Origin: Mesorhizobium intechi
GTDB taxonomy: Bacteria > Pseudomonadota > Alphaproteobacteria > Rhizobiales > Rhizobiaceae
DNA length: 32,188 nucleotides
Direction of reading: 5' to 3'
Assembly: GCF_002879535.1 (NCBI RefSeq)
Contig: NZ_PNOT02000045.1
Location: 1-32,188 of the forward strand
Below the pieces are notes generated by a model that was not told where the DNA came from, did not search any database, and worked only from the letters and a program-made list of their open reading frames with translations. Positions 16,279 to 24,238 of this stretch are shown piece after piece. Both the position numbers and the translations under genes were made by a program. Position 1 is the first letter of the stretch; every line of letters begins with the position of its first letter.

Positions 16279-17583
16279 CTATGCCGTCTCGTCCAACCGG
16301 TCGCGCAGCATACTCCAGCCAAGCAGCGCGTTGGGCGCATGCCGCAGCAGCGCATGGAAGGGGATGGGCGCCGGCGGCGCGAATGGCAGCGGCAAATCAC
16401 GGGCATCGGTTCGGGCGGCCCAGTCGGCCAACACCTTGCCCATCGCCGTCGTCATGGCGATGCCGCGACCGTTGCAGGCGCGGCCGGCGATCAGCCCTGG
16501 CCCGAGATCCAGGAGGTGCGGCAGGAAATCCGGTTCGACCGCGGCCATTCCCGACCAGCCACGGGCAAGCGGCGGCAGGTCCGGCAGGTCGAGATGCCTG
16601 GCCAGCCGCCGCCAGATTGCCTGCGGCACACGTGTGTCGGCCCCGGCGCTCAGAATATGCATGCCGCCGCTGATCAGCCGGTTGTCGGCGTCGAAGCGGA
16701 AGGTGAAGAGATTGCGCCTGGTGTCGCCGACGCCTTGCCCGCCAGGAAGCAGACGCGCCCGTACCTCGCGCGGCAAAGGCTCTGTCGCGATCTGGAAAAT
16801 CTTCAACGGAAAATAGCTTCGTTGCAGCAGCGGATTGAGCGACCCGCCATAGGCGTTGGTGGCGATCATCACCTTACCGGCACGCACCGAGCCCGATGGC
16901 GTTTTCAGCGACCAGCCATCGGCCATGCGATCGACCGAACTGACCGGCGTGCGCTCGAAGACCTTGGCGCCAGCCTTCTGCGCCGCATCGGCCAGTCCGT
17001 TCGCATAGGCGACCGGATTGAGCACGCCACCCGAGCGGTCCATCCAGCCGCCGACATAGCCCCGTGCGCCCGTCAGCGCCTCGACGTCCTGACGATCCAA
17101 CGTTACCGCCGGCCGGTCGCGCCGTGCCCATTGGCTGGCGCGCGACTTGACCCTCTCGAAGGCGGCGGGTGAATGCGCCGGTTGGATCCATCCGTTCTGC
17201 ACCGCGTCGCAGTCGACGCCGTGTCGTTTGATCAGGCCGAAGACGAGGTCCGCACTGCCGGCGGCAAAGTCGATCAGGCGTTCGCCGCGCTCAGGGCCGA
17301 GATGCGCAACAATGCTGTCCGGGTCCATCCTGGCGAAATTCGGCACGACGAAACCGGCATTCCGGCCAGTCGCGCCCCAGGCGATGATTTCAGCTTCTAG
17401 GACGGCGACCGAGAGGCCTTGTTCGGCGGCGTGCAGCGCGGTCGACAGGCCGGAAAATCCACCGCCGACGATGGCCAGATCGACATCCAGTTCGCCTTGC
17501 AGCGCCGGCCATTCCCGGCGATTTCGGCTGACGGCGTGCCAGAGTGAGGCGCCGTGCGTCTCGCGTCGAACCAGGGCATTCAT
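16279..17583 (-). CDS. FAD-dependent amine/amino-acid oxidoreductase (DadA/DAO family)
   Basis: A 434-residue flavoprotein of the D-amino-acid oxidase superfamily. The N-terminal dinucleotide-binding motif is VDLAIVGGGFSGLSTALHAAE (residues about 33-53), followed by GATGRNAGFVVP, the usual FAD-contact segment. The C-terminal motif LIAGRACNGRGIAMTTAMGK (about 375-395) matches gamma-glutamylputrescine oxidase/DadA-like enzymes. It probably oxidises a primary or secondary amine or amino acid to an imine. The ATG at 17583 overlaps the LivM-like permease stop as ATGA, so it is the last gene of the importer operon and should act on the imported compound or its product. The longer open frame upstream lies inside the permease gene and is rejected. 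Confidence 0.88.
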   Translation of the reverse strand: MNALVRRETHGASLWHAVSRNRREWPALQGELDVDLAIVGGGFSGLSTALHAAEQGLSVAVLEAEIIAWGATGRNAGFVVPNFARMDPDSIVAHLGPERGERLIDFAAGSADLVFGLIKRHGVDCDAVQNGWIQPAHSPAAFERVKSRASQWARRDRPAVTLDRQDVEALTGARGYVGGWMDRSGGVLNPVAYANGLADAAQKAGAKVFERTPVSSVDRMADGWSLKTPSGSVRAGKVMIATNAYGGSLNPLLQRSYFPLKIFQIATEPLPREVRARLLPGGQGVGDTRRNLFTFRFDADNRLISGGMHILSAGADTRVPQAIWRRLARHLDLPDLPPLARGWSGMAAVEPDFLPHLLDLGPGLIAGRACNGRGIAMTTAMGKVLADWAARTDARDLPLPFAPPAPIPFHALLRHAPNALLGWSMLRDRLDETA

Positions 17584-18563
17584 GAACCGGAGCCGCTTTC
17601 GCCGGCAGCCACCTTCGCCCGCTTGTCCAGGCGCGGGCGACGCGGCCCGTCGCCGAACAGCCCGTTCGGCCGGATCAGCAGGATGACGCAGAGCATCACG
17701 CCGATGGCGACGATCTGCAGCGAGGCCGCACGCGCCTGCTGCTCGGGCGCAAAAAGAACGCTGGTCAGCGTTCCAGATCCGGCCCAGATTCCCCAGACCA
17801 GAATGCTGCCGATCACAGCGCCGGGATTGCTGCCGGATCCACCGACGATCAGCATCACCCAAACCTGAAAGGTCAGGATCGGCAAATAGTTGTCCGGCGC
17901 GATAAAGCCGGTGAAATGCGCTTGCAGTGCGCCGGCCAGCGCCATGATCGCGCCGCCGACGGCAAAGGCCTGGACGCGGTAGAAGCGCGCGCTCTTGCCC
18001 AGCGAGATCGCCGCCCGCTCATCCTCGCGCAAGGCCTTCAGCACGCGTCCCCAGGGGCTGCGCGACAGATGCTCCAGGGCGAGATAGGCGATCAGCGTGA
18101 CCGCGCAGACGACGGCGAGGTTGGACAGGTTGAACAGCAGCGGCGTCTCGGCGAGGCCGCCGAACGGACGCGGGATGAAACCGATGCCGAACGGACCGCC
18201 CGTCAGCTTCTGCGCATTGAGCGCGACCAGTTGCACGACGACGGCGACGCCGAAAGTGGTGATCGCCAGATAGTCGGACCTGAGCCGCAGTGTCGCCATG
18301 CCGGTCAGGGCGGCGGCAATGCCGCCGACGACCATGGCGCCAAGCCAGCCGACAAGGATCGGCAGCCCGAAGCCGCCCAACCGCGCGGCATCTTCGGGTG
18401 TGGTCAGCAAGGCCGAAGTGTAGGCGCCGATGGCGACGAAGCCGGCGAGGCCGACATTGAACAGGCCGGTCAGGCCCCACTGCAGATTGAGCCCCAGCGT
18501 GACCAGCGAAAAGATCAGCGCGGTGGTCAGGAAGAAGGCGCCGTAGCCGATGAGATCGATCAT
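17580..18563 (-). CDS. ABC importer permease, LivM-like (second HAAT system)
   Basis: A 327-residue membrane permease. Landmarks are LGLNLQWGLTGLFNVGLAGFV near residue 24, RSDYLAITTFG near 95, the coupling-loop region KALREDERAAISLGKSA near 195, and a terminal RPNGLFG. ATG 18563 (MIDLIGYG) is chosen because it overlaps the LivH-like stop as ATGA; the extended frame upstream is in the neighbouring gene. It pairs with the following LivH-like subunit. The C-terminus carries a short basic tail (PRRPRLDKRAK) beyond the last membrane segment. Confidence 0.9.
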   Translation of the reverse strand: MIDLIGYGAFFLTTALIFSLVTLGLNLQWGLTGLFNVGLAGFVAIGAYTSALLTTPEDAARLGGFGLPILVGWLGAMVVGGIAAALTGMATLRLRSDYLAITTFGVAVVVQLVALNAQKLTGGPFGIGFIPRPFGGLAETPLLFNLSNLAVVCAVTLIAYLALEHLSRSPWGRVLKALREDERAAISLGKSARFYRVQAFAVGGAIMALAGALQAHFTGFIAPDNYLPILTFQVWVMLIVGGSGSNPGAVIGSILVWGIWAGSGTLTSVLFAPEQQARAASLQIVAIGVMLCVILLIRPNGLFGDGPRRPRLDKRAKVAAGESGSGS

Positions 18564-19468
18564 CGTTCCCGAACTCCGAAAAGGCCGATCGGCCGTACGA
18601 ACAACACCGCCATCAGGATAATGAAGGAGACGGCGGCGCGCCATTCGGCGCCGATCAGTTGCACCGCGCCGGCTTCGGCGAGCCCGATGATCAGGCCGCC
18701 GAGCACCGCGCCCGGTATGCTGCCGATGCCACCCAGGATGGCGGCCGCGAACATCGGCAACAGCATGTCGAAGCCCATGAACGGACGGATCTGCACCAGG
18801 ATGCCGATCATCACGCCGGCGACGCAGGCAAGCGCGCCGCCGATGACCCAGGTGACGCGCACGACGCTGGCGACGTCGATGCCGACGATGCGGGCCAGCG
18901 CCGCGTTCTGGCTCAGTGCCTGCATGGCGCGGCCGGTCTGCGTGCGCGTCATCAGAAGATGCACACCGAGCACCAGCACGGCGGTCAAAAGCAAGAGCGC
19001 GATCTGATCGGGCGTGATGCGGATGCCGAAGCCGACGGGCATGGCGATCTGGATCGCCCGGCTGAAATAGGTCGGCCGCGAGGTGAAGGTGAATTCGAGC
19101 AGGCTCCTCAGCGCCATCGAGGCACCGAAGCTCGCCATCACCACGATGATGGCTTGGCCCTGCGAGCGCAGCCGCGAAAACAGCACCTTGTCAAGCAGCA
19201 GCGCCAGCAAGGCGGTGAAGGCCATGCCGACGACCAGGGCAACCAGGAGCGGCCAGCCGAAGGACAGCGGCGCGATGGGTGCGATCTTGCCAAAGGTGGC
19301 GCCAATGGCGCTGACGACGGCGAGCGTCGCATAGGTGCCCCACGCCATGAAGTCGCCGTGAGCAAAATTGGAGAAGCGCAGGATCGAATAGGTCAGCGTC
19401 ACGCCGATGGCGCCGAGGCCGATCATCGAGCCGGTCAGCAATCCGTCGACGACAAATTGCAGGCTCAT
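18560..19468 (-). CDS. ABC importer permease, LivH-like (second HAAT system)
   Basis: A 302-residue membrane permease with the family N-terminus GLGAIGVTLTYSILRFSNFAHGDF and the C-terminal GGIGSIPGAVLGG followed by RPIGLFG. The ATG at 19468 (MSLQFVVDG) overlaps the stop of the LivF-like ATPase as ATGA (19465-19468). Its own stop overlaps the LivM-like start in the same way, giving an unbroken translationally coupled series. Together with LivM it forms the membrane channel for the substrate delivered by the binding protein encoded at 24239-25498. Confidence 0.9.
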   Translation of the reverse strand: MSLQFVVDGLLTGSMIGLGAIGVTLTYSILRFSNFAHGDFMAWGTYATLAVVSAIGATFGKIAPIAPLSFGWPLLVALVVGMAFTALLALLLDKVLFSRLRSQGQAIIVVMASFGASMALRSLLEFTFTSRPTYFSRAIQIAMPVGFGIRITPDQIALLLLTAVLVLGVHLLMTRTQTGRAMQALSQNAALARIVGIDVASVVRVTWVIGGALACVAGVMIGILVQIRPFMGFDMLLPMFAAAILGGIGSIPGAVLGGLIIGLAEAGAVQLIGAEWRAAVSFIILMAVLFVRPIGLFGVRER

Positions 19469-20214
19469 GCCGCGCCTCCCTTGCTGGCGCCAGAAGGACG
19501 TTGGCCGAGATAGAGTTCGGCGACGACCGGGTCGTTCCACAGCTCGGAAGCGGTGCCCTCGTGCCGGTCCTTGCCCTCGACCAGCACATAGGCGCGGTCG
19601 CCGATGGCCAGTGCTGCCTTGGCATTTTGTTCGACCAGGAGGATGGTGACGCCGGACTTGCGGATGCCGGCCAGCATCTCGAACACCATCGAAACGAATT
19701 TCGGCGACAGGCCGGCCGACGGTTCGTCGAGCACCAGCACCTTTGGATGGACGATCAGGGCGCGGGCGACCGCGAGCATCTGCCGCTGTCCGCCCGACAG
19801 ATTGCCGGCGGCGGCACGGCGCTGCCGCACCAGGTCGGGAAAGGCGGCATACATTTCCTCCAGCCGGGAAGGAATCTCGCGCCGTTCGAGAACGCCGCAG
19901 GCGACTTTCAGATTGTCCTCGACCGACATCAGCGGAAAGATATTCTCGGTCTGCGGCACGAAGGCCAGGCCAAGCCGCATCATGGTATGGGCGGGCGCGG
20001 CGGTGATGTCCTTGCCGTCCAGAAACACGGTGCCGCCGGTGATCGGGACGAGGCCGGCGATCGCCTTGATGAAGCTGGATTTGCCGGCGCCGTTGGGGCC
20101 GAGGACGACGACGATCTCGCCCTTTCGGACAGTGATCGAGGCGCCGCGCACGATCGGCACGCCAGGCTCATAGCCGGCTTCGAGATCGCGGACATCGAGC
20201 ACGGTCTCGCTCAT
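19465..20214 (-). CDS. ABC importer ATPase, LivF-like (second HAAT system)
   Basis: A 249-residue ATP-binding subunit. Walker A is GPNGAGKSS (about residues 39-47), the Q-loop is FVPQTENIF, the signature LSGGQRQM is near residue 140, Walker B is VLVLDEPSAGLSP, and the H-loop region is LLVEQN. The start overlaps the LivG-like stop as ATGA (20211-20214). It should dimerise with the LivG-like ATPase beneath the LivH/LivM channel. Confidence 0.92.
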   Translation of the reverse strand: MSETVLDVRDLEAGYEPGVPIVRGASITVRKGEIVVVLGPNGAGKSSFIKAIAGLVPITGGTVFLDGKDITAAPAHTMMRLGLAFVPQTENIFPLMSVEDNLKVACGVLERREIPSRLEEMYAAFPDLVRQRRAAAGNLSGGQRQMLAVARALIVHPKVLVLDEPSAGLSPKFVSMVFEMLAGIRKSGVTILLVEQNAKAALAIGDRAYVLVEGKDRHEGTASELWNDPVVAELYLGQRPSGASKGGAA

Positions 20215-21011
20215 GCCGTGCCTCCGAGATAGGCTTCGATGACGCGCGGGTCGCGGGCGACCTCATCCGCAGTGCCTTCACTCAACAGTTGGCCGCTCGC
20301 CATCACCAGGACGCGGTGGCAGAGCCGCGTCACCATGTCGATATTGTGTTCGATCAGCAGGAAGGTGATGCCGCGCGCATTGATGTCGCGGATGCGGTCG
20401 ATGATGACTTCGAGCAGCGTTGCGTTGACGCCGGCCGCCGGCTCGTCGAGCAGGATGATCGCCGGGTCGGCCATCATGACACGGGCAAGTTCGAGCAGCT
20501 TGCGCTGGCCGCCGGACAGAACGCGCGCCGGCTCATGCGCCAGATGCGTCAGGGTCACCAGTTCCAACAGGTCGAGCGCCTTTGCCCTGGCCGCTTTTTC
20601 CTGTGCCGCAACCCGCCATGGCGTGACGAAGTTGGCCAGCAGCCTTTCGCCGGCCTGGTCCTGTGCCGCCAGCATGATGTTTTCGATCAGCGTCAGATTG
20701 GGCAGCGGCCGCGGGATCTGGAAGGTGCGGCCAAGGCCACGGCCGATGCGCAGATGCGCGGCTTCGCCGGAGACGCTCGCGCCGTTGATAAGGATGTCGC
20801 CGCTGGAAGGCAGAATACTGCCGGCCAGCAGGTCGAACATGGTCGTCTTGCCGGCACCGTTGGGTCCGATGAGGCCAAGGATTTCGCCAGCTTTGACGTC
20901 AAAGGAGACATCGTTGACGGCGACAAGGCCGCCGAACCGCCTGACGACATGCCTCGCCGTCAGAACCGGCGCACGGGTATCCTTCCCCTGCCGTTCGGTC
21001 GCCTCGCTCAT
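20211..21011 (-). CDS. ABC importer ATPase, LivG-like (second HAAT system)
   Basis: A 266-residue ATP-binding subunit and first gene of the leftward importer operon. Walker A is GPNGAGKTT (about residues 44-52), followed by the LivG-specific GLGRTFQIPRPLP segment. The signature is LSGGQRKLLELARVMM, and Walker B is IILLDEPAAGVN. The start is ATG 21011, with AGAGGG eight bases upstream; a longer in-frame extension to 21164 would run through the divergent promoter and palindromes and is rejected. Expression is probably controlled by the divergently encoded GntR regulator. Confidence 0.92.
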   Translation of the reverse strand: MSEATERQGKDTRAPVLTARHVVRRFGGLVAVNDVSFDVKAGEILGLIGPNGAGKTTMFDLLAGSILPSSGDILINGASVSGEAAHLRIGRGLGRTFQIPRPLPNLTLIENIMLAAQDQAGERLLANFVTPWRVAAQEKAARAKALDLLELVTLTHLAHEPARVLSGGQRKLLELARVMMADPAIILLDEPAAGVNATLLEVIIDRIRDINARGITFLLIEHNIDMVTRLCHRVLVMASGQLLSEGTADEVARDPRVIEAYLGGTA

Positions 21012-21059
21012 CAAACCCTCTGGCTGAAGACGATTATCGCCGTCTCCCGATTTTTGATT

Positions 21060-21083
21060 TGTGATCACACTTGCTTTGATCAC
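21060..21083. promoter_or_regulatory. Paired TGATCA palindromes, candidate GntR operator
   Basis: The 124-base gap between divergent LivG-like and GntR genes contains a perfect 10-bp palindrome TGTGATCACA (21060-21069). A second TGATCA core lies in TTTGATCACG (cores 21062-21067 and 21077-21082), with core centres 15 bases apart. FadR-type GntR proteins bind short palindromes, usually next to their own gene. This site is therefore the best candidate for autoregulation of the GntR gene and control of both importer operons. Factor and site are linked by position only. Confidence 0.55.
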
Positions 21084-21135
21084 GCTATTCGGCTTTAATT
21101 TCATCCGCAAGCCGAAAACGGGGCAAAAGCCGGGA

Positions 21136-21870
21136 ATGCATAAGGCTGCCATCGAGCGAACCAACGAAACAATCGCAGCCCAGCTTACGCCGGTCGGCCG
21201 CGAGACCGTGCAGGATCGCGTCTATTCTGAATTGCGCCGCGCTTTGATCGGCGGCCTGTTCGAGCCGAACCAGGTGCTGACCATCCGCGGCCTTGCCGAT
21301 GCGCTGGTCACCTCGACCATGCCGGTGCGCGAAGCGCTCGGCCGGCTGATCACGGAAAAGGCGCTCGAGGCGCTGCCCAACCGCTCGGTGCGCGTGCCAC
21401 CGATCACGCTGGAGCGCATCGATGACCTTCTGCGCGCCCGTTCACTCATCGAAGGCGAGGCGATCGCGCTTGCCGCCACGCGCATGAACCCGCGCCAGAT
21501 CGCTTCGATTGAAGCCATGCTCGGCGAGTGGGACGAGATGCGGGCCCTGAAGCACAAGAAGGATATCGACCGCGAAGCGACGCTCAACCAGAGCTTCCAT
21601 TTCGAGATCTACCGTTGCTGCGGCTCGGCCGTGCTGATCCCGATGATCGAAAGCCTGTGGCTGCAATCGGGTCCCTGCATCCGCGTTGCCATCTACGCCT
21701 TTTCCGACGCCGGTGAGGTCGACACCGCGCACTATCACCGCCGCATCGTCGCCGCGCTCGCCAAGCAGGATGCGCAAGCGGCGCGCGAGGCGCTGGTGGC
21801 CGATATCAGCCGGCCTTTCGCCTTCCTGCGCGACAAGCTTCAATCCGCCGCCGCGAAAGACCAGACATGA
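21136..21870 (+). CDS. GntR-family regulator with FCD domain, divergent from importer operon
   Basis: A 244-residue FadR-subfamily regulator. The winged helix-turn-helix is at about residues 20-85 (VLTIRGLADALVTSTMPVREA contains the recognition helix). The FCD domain has LNQSFHFEIYR and YHRRIVAAL as ligand/metal-site segments. ATG 21136 (MHKAAIE) is preferred: a GTG at 21061 keeps the frame open but lies inside the TGTGATCACA palindrome and adds an unusual hydrophobic leader. It is divergent from the transporter genes and heads a co-directional operon whose next gene overlaps it by ATGA (21867-21870). It is likely to be the local repressor for both directions. Confidence 0.88.
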   Translation: MHKAAIERTNETIAAQLTPVGRETVQDRVYSELRRALIGGLFEPNQVLTIRGLADALVTSTMPVREALGRLITEKALEALPNRSVRVPPITLERIDDLLRARSLIEGEAIALAATRMNPRQIASIEAMLGEWDEMRALKHKKDIDREATLNQSFHFEIYRCCGSAVLIPMIESLWLQSGPCIRVAIYAFSDAGEVDTAHYHRRIVAALAKQDAQAAREALVADISRPFAFLRDKLQSAAAKDQT

Positions 21871-22355
21871 ACAAGCCGGCCATCAGGATCACCGAACCGC
21901 GCTCGAAGCTTTCCGTGACGGCGCTGCTGCTGCCCGAAAAGGCGCCGCAAAACGCTGCCTTTCTCCAGGCATACCTCGCCGCGCCACGTGTCGTTCCCGG
22001 TATCCATGCGATGTGGACGGGACCGGAAATCTCGTGCCCGATCCCACCAGCTGATCTCGATGGCCAGGGTTATGCCACGCCCTTGCCGGCGGAGAACGCG
22101 ACGCTGACGCCACAGCCCGGCGACATCGTGCTTTCCTACGTGCCGCCGCGCATGTGGGGCGGCAACCCCAATGCCATTTTCGACATCGGCCTCTACTACG
22201 GACAGGGTGCACGGCTTCTGTTCCCGATCGGCTGGCTGGCCGGCAGCGTGGTGGCGCAGGTTCGCGCTGACGAGCGCGACCAGTTCGCCGCCTCATGTGG
22301 GGTCATCCGCCGCAACGGCGCCTGCGACGTCACACTCAGCCTGGTGGAGGCCTGA
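21867..22355 (+). CDS. DUF3830-like (cyclophilin-fold) protein
   Basis: A 162-residue cytoplasmic protein with no signal peptide. Its pattern (LLPEKAPQNAAFL near residue 22, a WTGPEISCPIP strand, PENATLTPQPGDIVLSY-like core and a final LFPIGWLAGSVVAQV) matches what I recall of the DUF3830 family, a cyclophilin-like beta-barrel of unknown biochemical role. Such genes are often found beside amide, hydantoin or amino-acid catabolic genes. It is translationally coupled to the GntR gene (ATGA overlap) and followed after one base by the next gene. Family assignment is from memory of the pattern; no function can be stated. Confidence 0.7.
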   Translation: MNKPAIRITEPRSKLSVTALLLPEKAPQNAAFLQAYLAAPRVVPGIHAMWTGPEISCPIPPADLDGQGYATPLPAENATLTPQPGDIVLSYVPPRMWGGNPNAIFDIGLYYGQGARLLFPIGWLAGSVVAQVRADERDQFAASCGVIRRNGACDVTLSLVEA

Positions 22356-22356
22356 C

Positions 22357-22710
22357 ATGGCCGACGACAGTTTCGAGCTCTTCGACCTTCGCGTCGAGGC
22401 GGTCATCCCCGAGGGCAAGCCGATTTATTGCGGCGCCAAGACCGGCGACTATTTCGAACTCAAGGGCGAGATGCTGTCGATGCCGGCGGGGCAGGGCTTT
22501 TCGATCTACTCGCTCGCCGCCGTGTTGCCGCTGCTGGCGGCAAAGCAGCGGCCGACCGACGCCAATGACTGGATGACATCGGACGCCGAGATCGCCTGTC
22601 CCGATCCCAATTGCGCCAGCCGGCTCAGGATCATCAGGACCGGCAAACGGCGGTTCAGCCATGGCGAGACCACGGCCGTGCCTCTGCCGAAGGAGAATGA
22701 CAAGGGATGA
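22357..22710 (+). CDS. Small conserved protein, TIGR04076-like
   Basis: A 117-residue protein of unknown function. It shows a compact alpha/beta pattern: FELFDLRVEAVIPEG, a YCGAKTGDYFELKGEML segment, SIYSLAAVLPLLAAKQR, then EIACPDPNCASRLRIIRTG. The central 'alternating leader then CPDP' layout recalls the TIGR04076 family. Three cysteines (one near residue 24, two in ACPDPNC) could bind a metal, but this is speculation. It begins one base after the DUF3830-like stop and overlaps the aldo/keto reductase start as ATGA (22707-22710), so it belongs to the same transcript. Confidence 0.7.
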   Translation: MADDSFELFDLRVEAVIPEGKPIYCGAKTGDYFELKGEMLSMPAGQGFSIYSLAAVLPLLAAKQRPTDANDWMTSDAEIACPDPNCASRLRIIRTGKRRFSHGETTAVPLPKENDKG

Positions 22711-23762
22711 CCGCCAAGACTTTCGAACTCAGCCCCGGCTACACCATTTCGCGCGTCATTCGCGGGGGCTGGCAGCTTGCCGGCGGCCATGGCACCATCG
22801 ACCGCAACCAGGCGGTGACCGACCTGATCGCAACTTTCGATGCCGGCATCTGGACCTATGATTGCGCCGACATCTACACAGGCGTCGAGGAACTGATCGG
22901 CGCCGCGCGCCTGCGCCTGGCCAGCGAACGTGGCCTCGACGTTGCCGTGAAAATGAAAGTGCACACAAAGCTGGTGCCCGACCTCGAACGGCTCGCCAGC
23001 ATCAGCCGCGACTACATCAGGGGCATCGTCGAGCAGTCGCTGCGCAGGCTGAAGACCGAGCGGCTCGATCTCGTGCAGTTCCACTGGTGGGACTATGACC
23101 AGCCTCGCTATGTCGAGGCGATGGGCTGGCTCGACGAGCTTCGGCGCGAGGGCAAGGTGCGCAATCTCGGCACCACCAATTTCGACACGCCGCGGCTCGC
23201 CGAAATCCTCGCTGCCGGCATTCCGCTGGTCAGCCAGCAACTGCAATATTCTGTGCTCGATCAGCGGCCGGCACACAACCTCGCAGCGCTTGCCGCGAAA
23301 AACGGCGTCAGCTTCCTCTGCTATGGTTCGGTAGCCGGCGGCTTCCTCAGCGACAAATGGCTTGGGGTCGCCGAACCCACCACGCCGCTCGAGAACCGCT
23401 CGCTGGTCAAATACAAGCTGATCATCGACGATTTCGGCGGCTGGGACCTGTTCCAGCAGTTGCTCCAGGCATTGAAGGCCGTCGGCGACCGCCACGGCGT
23501 CGACATCGCCACCATCGCCAGCGCCTGGGTGCTGGAACAGCCGCGAGTCGCCGCCGTCATCGTCGGCGCCCGCAACCAGTCGCATGCGCTGGCCAATGCC
23601 GACATCATGGACGTCGCGCTCGACGCCGATGACCATGCGAAGATCGCGGCCGTGATCGCGCAAAGCCAAGGTCCCCAGGGCGACGTCTACACTCTGGAGC
23701 GCGACCGGCATGGCCGCCACGGCTCGATCATGCACTACAATTTGAATGCAGGCCGCACATGA
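22707..23762 (+). CDS. Aldo/keto reductase
   Basis: A 351-residue NAD(P)H-dependent oxidoreductase with the (beta/alpha)8 aldo/keto reductase fold. The catalytic tetrad is visible: Asp52 and Tyr57 in YDCADIY, a lysine in VKMKVH (about Lys84), and His126 in VQFHWWD. The barrel continues with KVRNLGTTNFD and a C-terminal cofactor segment VIVGARNQSHALAN. A C-terminal tail (GPQGDVYTLERD) extends past the barrel. It could reduce or oxidise an aldehyde or alcohol formed during breakdown of the compound imported by the surrounding system. Both ends overlap neighbours as ATGA. Confidence 0.9.
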   Translation: MTAKTFELSPGYTISRVIRGGWQLAGGHGTIDRNQAVTDLIATFDAGIWTYDCADIYTGVEELIGAARLRLASERGLDVAVKMKVHTKLVPDLERLASISRDYIRGIVEQSLRRLKTERLDLVQFHWWDYDQPRYVEAMGWLDELRREGKVRNLGTTNFDTPRLAEILAAGIPLVSQQLQYSVLDQRPAHNLAALAAKNGVSFLCYGSVAGGFLSDKWLGVAEPTTPLENRSLVKYKLIIDDFGGWDLFQQLLQALKAVGDRHGVDIATIASAWVLEQPRVAAVIVGARNQSHALANADIMDVALDADDHAKIAAVIAQSQGPQGDVYTLERDRHGRHGSIMHYNLNAGRT

Positions 23763-24190
23763 GCGCCACAGGCACGGGGTTGTTTTCCAGAGCCAGTGCC
23801 GAGGTCGTCGGCCTGCATCGCTTCTTCGTCGACTGGTTCGTCGCCGCGCGCGCCGACACCGTGGACTTCACGCGCTTCGAACGCGTCATGGGAGATGGCT
23901 TGACCATGATCGCGCCGAGCGGCCAGATCCTCGACCGTGACGCTGTGATTGATCATGTCCGCTCAAGCCGCGCCACGTGCGACGACGGGTTTGCCATTTC
24001 GATCGAGGACATCAGGCCCGGTTGGCAAACCGAGGACTCCATCGTCGTGCTTTACATCGAGGCGCAGTTGCGCGGCGGCAAGCACAGCCGCCGTCAGTCG
24101 AGCGCAGTCTTCGCCACCAGTTCATCGGCGCCCAACGGCGTCGAATGGCGACATCTGCATGAAACCTGGCTGCAGGTGCCGGAACGCTGA
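23759..24190 (+). CDS. NTF2-like (DUF4440/SnoaL-type) small protein
   Basis: A 143-residue protein with the cone-shaped NTF2-like pattern. Helices at the N-terminus (EVVGLHRFFVDWFVAA) are followed by DFTRFERVMGDGLTMIAPSG, a DRDAVIDHVRSS helix, and C-terminal strands ending RHLHETWLQVPE. Members of this superfamily are small isomerases, hydrolases or ligand-binding proteins, and no catalytic residue can be assigned here. It overlaps the aldo/keto reductase (23759-23762) and is the last gene before the binding protein, 48 bases away. Confidence 0.78.
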   Translation: MSATGTGLFSRASAEVVGLHRFFVDWFVAARADTVDFTRFERVMGDGLTMIAPSGQILDRDAVIDHVRSSRATCDDGFAISIEDIRPGWQTEDSIVVLYIEAQLRGGKHSRRQSSAVFATSSSAPNGVEWRHLHETWLQVPER

Positions 24191-24238
24191 ACAGGCTCCA
24201 GAGATGGATTAGGGTCGAGTAACGAAAGGGGAACAACA

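Noticed and set aside
17584..17862. N-terminal extension of the FAD oxidoreductase
   Set aside because: These codons lie in the LivM-like gene in another frame; the ATGA overlap at 17580-17583 gives a natural start and the family N-terminus fits.
21012..21164. N-terminal extension of the LivG-like ATPase
   Set aside because: It would cross the divergent promoter and palindromes; the ATG at 21011 has a proper ribosome site.
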